Below are positions 7,024-9,116 of a DNA stretch of 9,116 bases, one piece after another; the stretch's first letter is position 1, and each line of letters starts with the position of its first letter. The DNA lies in contig JACPGA010000047.1 in NCBI GenBank assembly GCA_016182705.1, positions 1-9,116 of the forward strand. Reading direction: 5' to 3'. The DNA is from Deltaproteobacteria bacterium (GTDB lineage: Bacteria; Desulfobacterota; GWC2-55-46). Made by a program: the position numbers and the translations under genes. The notes below the pieces were generated by a model, which worked only from the letters and a program-made list of their open reading frames with translations, was not told the origin of the DNA and made no database searches.

Positions 7024-7039
7024 TGTGACAGCGGTCACT
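7024..7039 (+). promoter_or_regulatory. CRP-family operator dyad
   Basis: TGTGA (7024-7028), six bases, then TCACT (7035-7039) match the CRP consensus TGTGA-N6-TCACA at 9 of 10 core positions, with AA before and TTT after as in the extended consensus. The centre (7031.5) lies at -41.5 relative to the predicted transcription start at 7073, the standard class II activator position. Another CRP/FNR-superfamily protein could be the binder; no such gene is in the window. Confidence 0.55.
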
Positions 7040-7057
7040 TTTACGGGGCCTTGTTTC

Positions 7058-7066
7058 TGTTATAAA
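7058..7066 (+). promoter_or_regulatory. Extended -10 promoter for the gene at 7144
   Basis: TG-T-TATAAA is an extended -10 element matching TATAAT at 5/6. The -35 position has no TTGACA-like hexamer, as expected for a promoter helped by an activator bound at -41.5. The predicted start is near 7073, giving a leader of about 71 bases that ends with a near-perfect Shine-Dalgarno site. Confidence 0.5.
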
Positions 7067-7143
7067 TCTGACAGTGTTTTTTTCTTTTTCGGCCTAAAGT
7101 CCTTCTCAGGTCCGCCGATATATCAGAGTTAAGGAGGTAAACA

Positions 7144-7864
7144 ATGCGGATACTTGAAAAATTGATGCTCCCGGCTGTTGCTGTTCTGTCCCTGTCAGGC
7201 CAGGCCTGGTCAGAAGATTTGACACTCAGGCAAAAGCTCCTGGAGAGCGGGACAGTTGCCGCTCTTTACTCAGTTGACGACCACACTACCCTTATAAAAG
7301 CCGAATCCCTGGATGATATAAGCTCGACCCTGAGCGCCATATCTCATATCTGACGACAACTCTTTCAGGTGTGAAGGTGTTTTCGAGGCCTCAGAGATAG
7401 ATTCAACCGGCTCGGAAGGCCAATCCGTCATCATAAAGACAGAGGCCGCCCAGGAGCTTGCGTACAAAAACCCTTATATCCCGTCGCTTGAAGAGGTTTC
7501 GGCTCCGCCAAGCGGCAAGATAGAGGGCGACTACGCTTCAATTGATATCTACCAGTATATGTACGCCCTCTGCAAAAAAGAGAACGGCACCGCGTCGGTT
7601 ATCGTCTCAAAGCGGTTCGGCAAGGTCGCCAGATACACGGAAGTGAGCGCTGAAGAGGCATTCAGCCATCTGCTCGCGTCGGGAGAAGGAAAAGACCCCT
7701 GGTTTTTCGCCTGCGAGGGAGAGAACAGGTTCATCGTGGAAAAAGACTACCAGTACAGCCCGGATGGGGCGAACAGGTTCTACTTCCACCCCAAAAGAGG
7801 CCTTGAATGGGTCGATTACGTAAAGGCGGACAGCGACAAGGTAGCAAGCCTTGAGGCGCGCTGA
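7144..7864 (+). pseudogene. Exported protein of unknown family, split by a +1 frameshift
   Basis: AAGGAGGT (7131-7138) sits 5 bases before the ATG. The first frame gives 69 residues, beginning with a signal peptide (cleavage near AWS/ED, residue 23), and stops at TGA 7351-7353. The +1 frame is open from 7334 to the TGA at 7862-7864 and reads as ordinary protein throughout, but has no start codon with a ribosome site near its beginning; the first in-frame ATG, at 7559, has none either. The two frames overlap only at 7334-7353, so a single extra base there would split one gene of about 239 residues. I do not recognise the family. The 3' part has three cysteines, two of them in CEG tripeptides. 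A mutation, an assembly error or real frameshifting could each explain it. The gene has its own CRP-like promoter and an intact terminator. Confidence 0.7.
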
Positions 7865-7883
7865 CAATTTTTAAAGAGAATAA

Positions 7884-7915
7884 AAAAAGGCCCGGCTTTC
7901 AAGCCGGGCCTTTTT
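7884..7915. terminator. Bidirectional rho-independent terminator
   Basis: The 13-bp perfect stem of 7884-7896 with 7903-7915 encloses a TTTCAA loop; its GC core is GGCCCGGC/GCCGGGCC. The A-run before it and T-run after it give a U-tail in both directions. It lies between the convergent frameshifted gene (ends 7864) and the SEC-C gene (ends 7935) and should serve both. Confidence 0.9.
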
Positions 7916-7934
7916 CATTTAACAGAATAACCCC

Positions 7935-8651
7935 TTACTTTCCGTGGCACTTTTTAAACTTCTCACCGCTCCCGCACCAGCAAGGGTCGTTCCTGCCGAT
8001 TGGCGCGCCGGGCCTCTCACGTGGCAGGAGCGCGGGGGCGTAACTTTCGCACCATGTCTTGACTCCCTGCACGACCCTGTCGGCCGCCTCTTCCGCCGTG
8101 CCCACTCCTTCGCCCAGGTTTTTGGCGGCGGTCTGTTTTTCTATTTCAAGGGCCTTTTCTATCCCGGCATCTTCACCAGTGAGGGCCGCGTGGATTATCC
8201 TGCAATAACCCTTTTCTCCGGGCCCGGCCTCAGGCGTGCCCAGAAAGCCGCAGTGCGGCGGCCTTATCTCGCGCCCTGTAATAGCCGGGTGGATACCGCA
8301 CGAACGGTCCGCGGAGACAAAGGCGCACCTGAACGCGAACATTGCCACAAGGTTCATCGTAATGGTAGACCCGGACGCCCGTATGTCCCTGACAAGCACA
8401 TTGTACTTCTCAGGCGACTTGAAAAGGGCCCTTGGCGGCTGCTCAGAGGTTATATATGCCTCGATTATCCTCTGCGCCCTTGCCCTTATGCCCTTCAGGA
8501 CTTCTGCCCTGAAGCTTGACAGGCTGGAAAGCCCCCCCTGCTTCACGACAGGATAGGATATTATCCCCCACCAGGGGTCGCAGCATATGCCGCCGCAGGT
8601 TTGAACGCAAACTGAAGAAAAATATGACCTGTCCCTTGTTACCGTGTCCAT
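7935..8651 (-). CDS. YkgJ-like cysteine-cluster protein with C-terminal SEC-C motif
   Basis: A 238-residue cytoplasmic metal-binding protein. The N-terminus has C15-x3-C19-x3-C23-C24, followed later by C109, C118 (in SCGIHPA) and C134 (in RPPHCGF). This order resembles the YkgJ-type Zn/Fe-chelating fold (C-x-C..CC ... C ... C ... RP..C). The last 20 residues are a textbook SEC-C zinc motif, GRNDPCWCGSG followed by KKCHGK: C224-x-C226-x8-C235-H236, as found at the tail of SecA. SEC-C here is a stand-alone tail and may dock the protein to ribosomes or other partners. Residues about 45-100 and 155-205 look helical. The start is the first ATG after an in-frame stop (TAA at 8672-8670), and no Shine-Dalgarno site is visible. 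No partner gene is adjacent. Metal binding is well supported, but the cellular role is unknown. Confidence 0.85.
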   Translation of the reverse strand: MDTVTRDRSYFSSVCVQTCGGICCDPWWGIISYPVVKQGGLSSLSSFRAEVLKGIRARAQRIIEAYITSEQPPRALFKSPEKYNVLVRDIRASGSTITMNLVAMFAFRCAFVSADRSCGIHPAITGREIRPPHCGFLGTPEAGPGEKGYCRIIHAALTGEDAGIEKALEIEKQTAAKNLGEGVGTAEEAADRVVQGVKTWCESYAPALLPRERPGAPIGRNDPCWCGSGEKFKKCHGK

Positions 8652-8657
8652 CAGAAG

Positions 8658-8687
8658 ATTATAACTTTTTTAAGCGGAGCGAGTCTA
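8658..8687 (-). promoter_or_regulatory. Promoter giving a near-leaderless SEC-C mRNA
   Basis: On the minus strand TAGACT (8687-8682, 4/6 of the -35 consensus) is followed after 18 bp by a perfect TATAAT (8663-8658). Six bases separate the -10 box from the ATG at 8651, so the predicted start is at or beside the A of the start codon. This agrees with the lack of a Shine-Dalgarno site. Confidence 0.45.
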
Positions 8688-8774
8688 TTCCAAATTACCG
8701 GTTTTTCATTCAATGCCGCGGATTTCGCGTCCTCTTCCTTGACTCTCGTGCCTCTGTGTGCTAACCCTGAAGAT

Positions 8775-9116
8775 ATGAAAGATGAAGGAAAATCGCAGAT
8801 GTGGCTGAGGCCCATACAGGAAGTTGCCGCCTCAGCCGGGATCCCTGAAGACAGCCTCATGCCAATGGGCCGTTTCATGGCAAAGGTCGACCAATCGCTC
8901 GTCGATTCGAAGGGCTTTCCCGGCAGGCCCGATGGAAAGCTCGTGCTCGTGACTGCCATGAGCCCCACGCCAGCGGGCGAGGGCAAAACAACCCTTTCAA
9001 TAGGCCTGACGCAGTCATTGAACCTCCTGAATAAGAAGGCCTTTGCCTGCATAAGGCAGCCAAGCCTAGGGCCCCTTCTGGGCGTCAAGGGCGGGGCAAT
9101 GGGTTCAGGAGCCTCA
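8775..9116 (+). CDS. fhs: Formate-tetrahydrofolate ligase, N-terminal part (runs off right edge)
   Basis: ATP-dependent synthesis of 10-formyl-tetrahydrofolate from formate and THF, feeding one-carbon metabolism and, in acetogenic or sulfate-reducing bacteria, the methyl branch of the Wood-Ljungdahl pathway. The first 114 codons are present of a family of about 555 residues. The N-terminal 'RPIQEVA' helix, the P-loop TPAGEGKT (65-72) and the RQPSLGP...GVKGGA segment (94-108) are characteristic of Fhs. Two starts are possible. The ATG at 8775 has only a weak GAAG upstream. The ATG at 8799 (residue 9) has AAGGAAAA 6-7 bases before it and still keeps the conserved N-terminal helix. The frame is also open upstream to a GTG at 8748 with no ribosome site. 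I keep 8775, with the 8799 start as a real alternative. Confidence 0.93.
   Translation, partial: MKDEGKSQMWLRPIQEVAASAGIPEDSLMPMGRFMAKVDQSLVDSKGFPGRPDGKLVLVTAMSPTPAGEGKTTLSIGLTQSLNLLNKKAFACIRQPSLGPLLGVKGGAMGSGAS

Noticed and set aside
7345..7354. prfB-type programmed +1 frameshift at ATC-TGA-C
   Set aside because: The TGAC context fits, but ATC is not a slippery codon for a +1 move and no stimulatory Shine-Dalgarno lies just upstream. Kept only as a minor alternative in the frameshift finding.
7944..8519. A 191-codon open frame on the plus strand opposite the SEC-C gene
   Set aside because: The minus strand carries the SEC-C and cysteine-cluster motifs over the same bases, and the plus-strand product is Arg/Pro-rich with no domain.
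8674..8683. GCGGAGCGAG shared with the palindrome at 802-811
   Set aside because: A 10-base match alone in GC-rich DNA with no surrounding similarity is not evidence of a second repeat copy.
8651..9088. A 145-codon open frame on the minus strand at the right edge
   Set aside because: It is antisense to the conserved N-terminus of fhs, including its P-loop. The opposite strand encodes a clearly recognisable family.

Overview
The window looks like chromosomal DNA from a Gram-negative, moderately GC-rich bacterium. The outer-membrane barrel ending in a C-terminal Phe, the exported FecR-domain protein, and the strong Shine-Dalgarno sites with sigma70-like promoters support this. TrpB2, GlgA, Fhs and FecR/TPR genes together would fit a Desulfobacterota ('deltaproteobacterial') or Nitrospirota-type genome, but that placement is inference. 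I see no mobile element, CRISPR array, tRNA or rRNA.

Layout. The minus strand at 1-675 holds the first 225 codons of glycogen synthase (glgA), running off the left edge. A 430-bp gap (676-1105) contains a long imperfect palindrome, a small hairpin, a C-rich palindromic motif and a likely promoter. On the plus strand, 1106-2464 is a TrpB2-type tryptophan synthase beta subunit, followed 36 bp later by a 99-residue membrane protein (2501-2800) and a terminator. On the minus strand, 5800 down to 2961 is a two-gene unit: a signal-peptide/TPR/outer-membrane beta-barrel protein, then a FecR-domain exported protein with a very charged linker and a Gly/Ser/Thr-rich C-terminal repeat domain. Diverging from it is a two-PAS protein with no output domain (6025-6912).

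At 7144-7864 is an exported protein of unknown family that is split by a single-base frameshift. It lies behind an extended -10 promoter with a CRP-like dyad centred exactly at -41.5 from the predicted start. It converges, through a shared bidirectional terminator, on a minus-strand gene (8651-7935) that joins a YkgJ-like cysteine cluster to a C-terminal SEC-C zinc motif. The right edge holds the first 114 codons of formate-tetrahydrofolate ligase (fhs).

How the genes work together. GlgA (glycogen), TrpB2 (indole to tryptophan) and Fhs (one-carbon units) are ordinary metabolism and seem unrelated to each other. The most system-like part is 2961-6912: an envelope pair (FecR protein plus TPR-barrel) divergent from a PAS sensor. 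A dedicated barrel exporting or anchoring its FecR partner, in the manner of Slam/type XI secretion, is a hypothesis and not a demonstrated function. The CRP-like promoter with the frameshifted gene is the second place worth checking.
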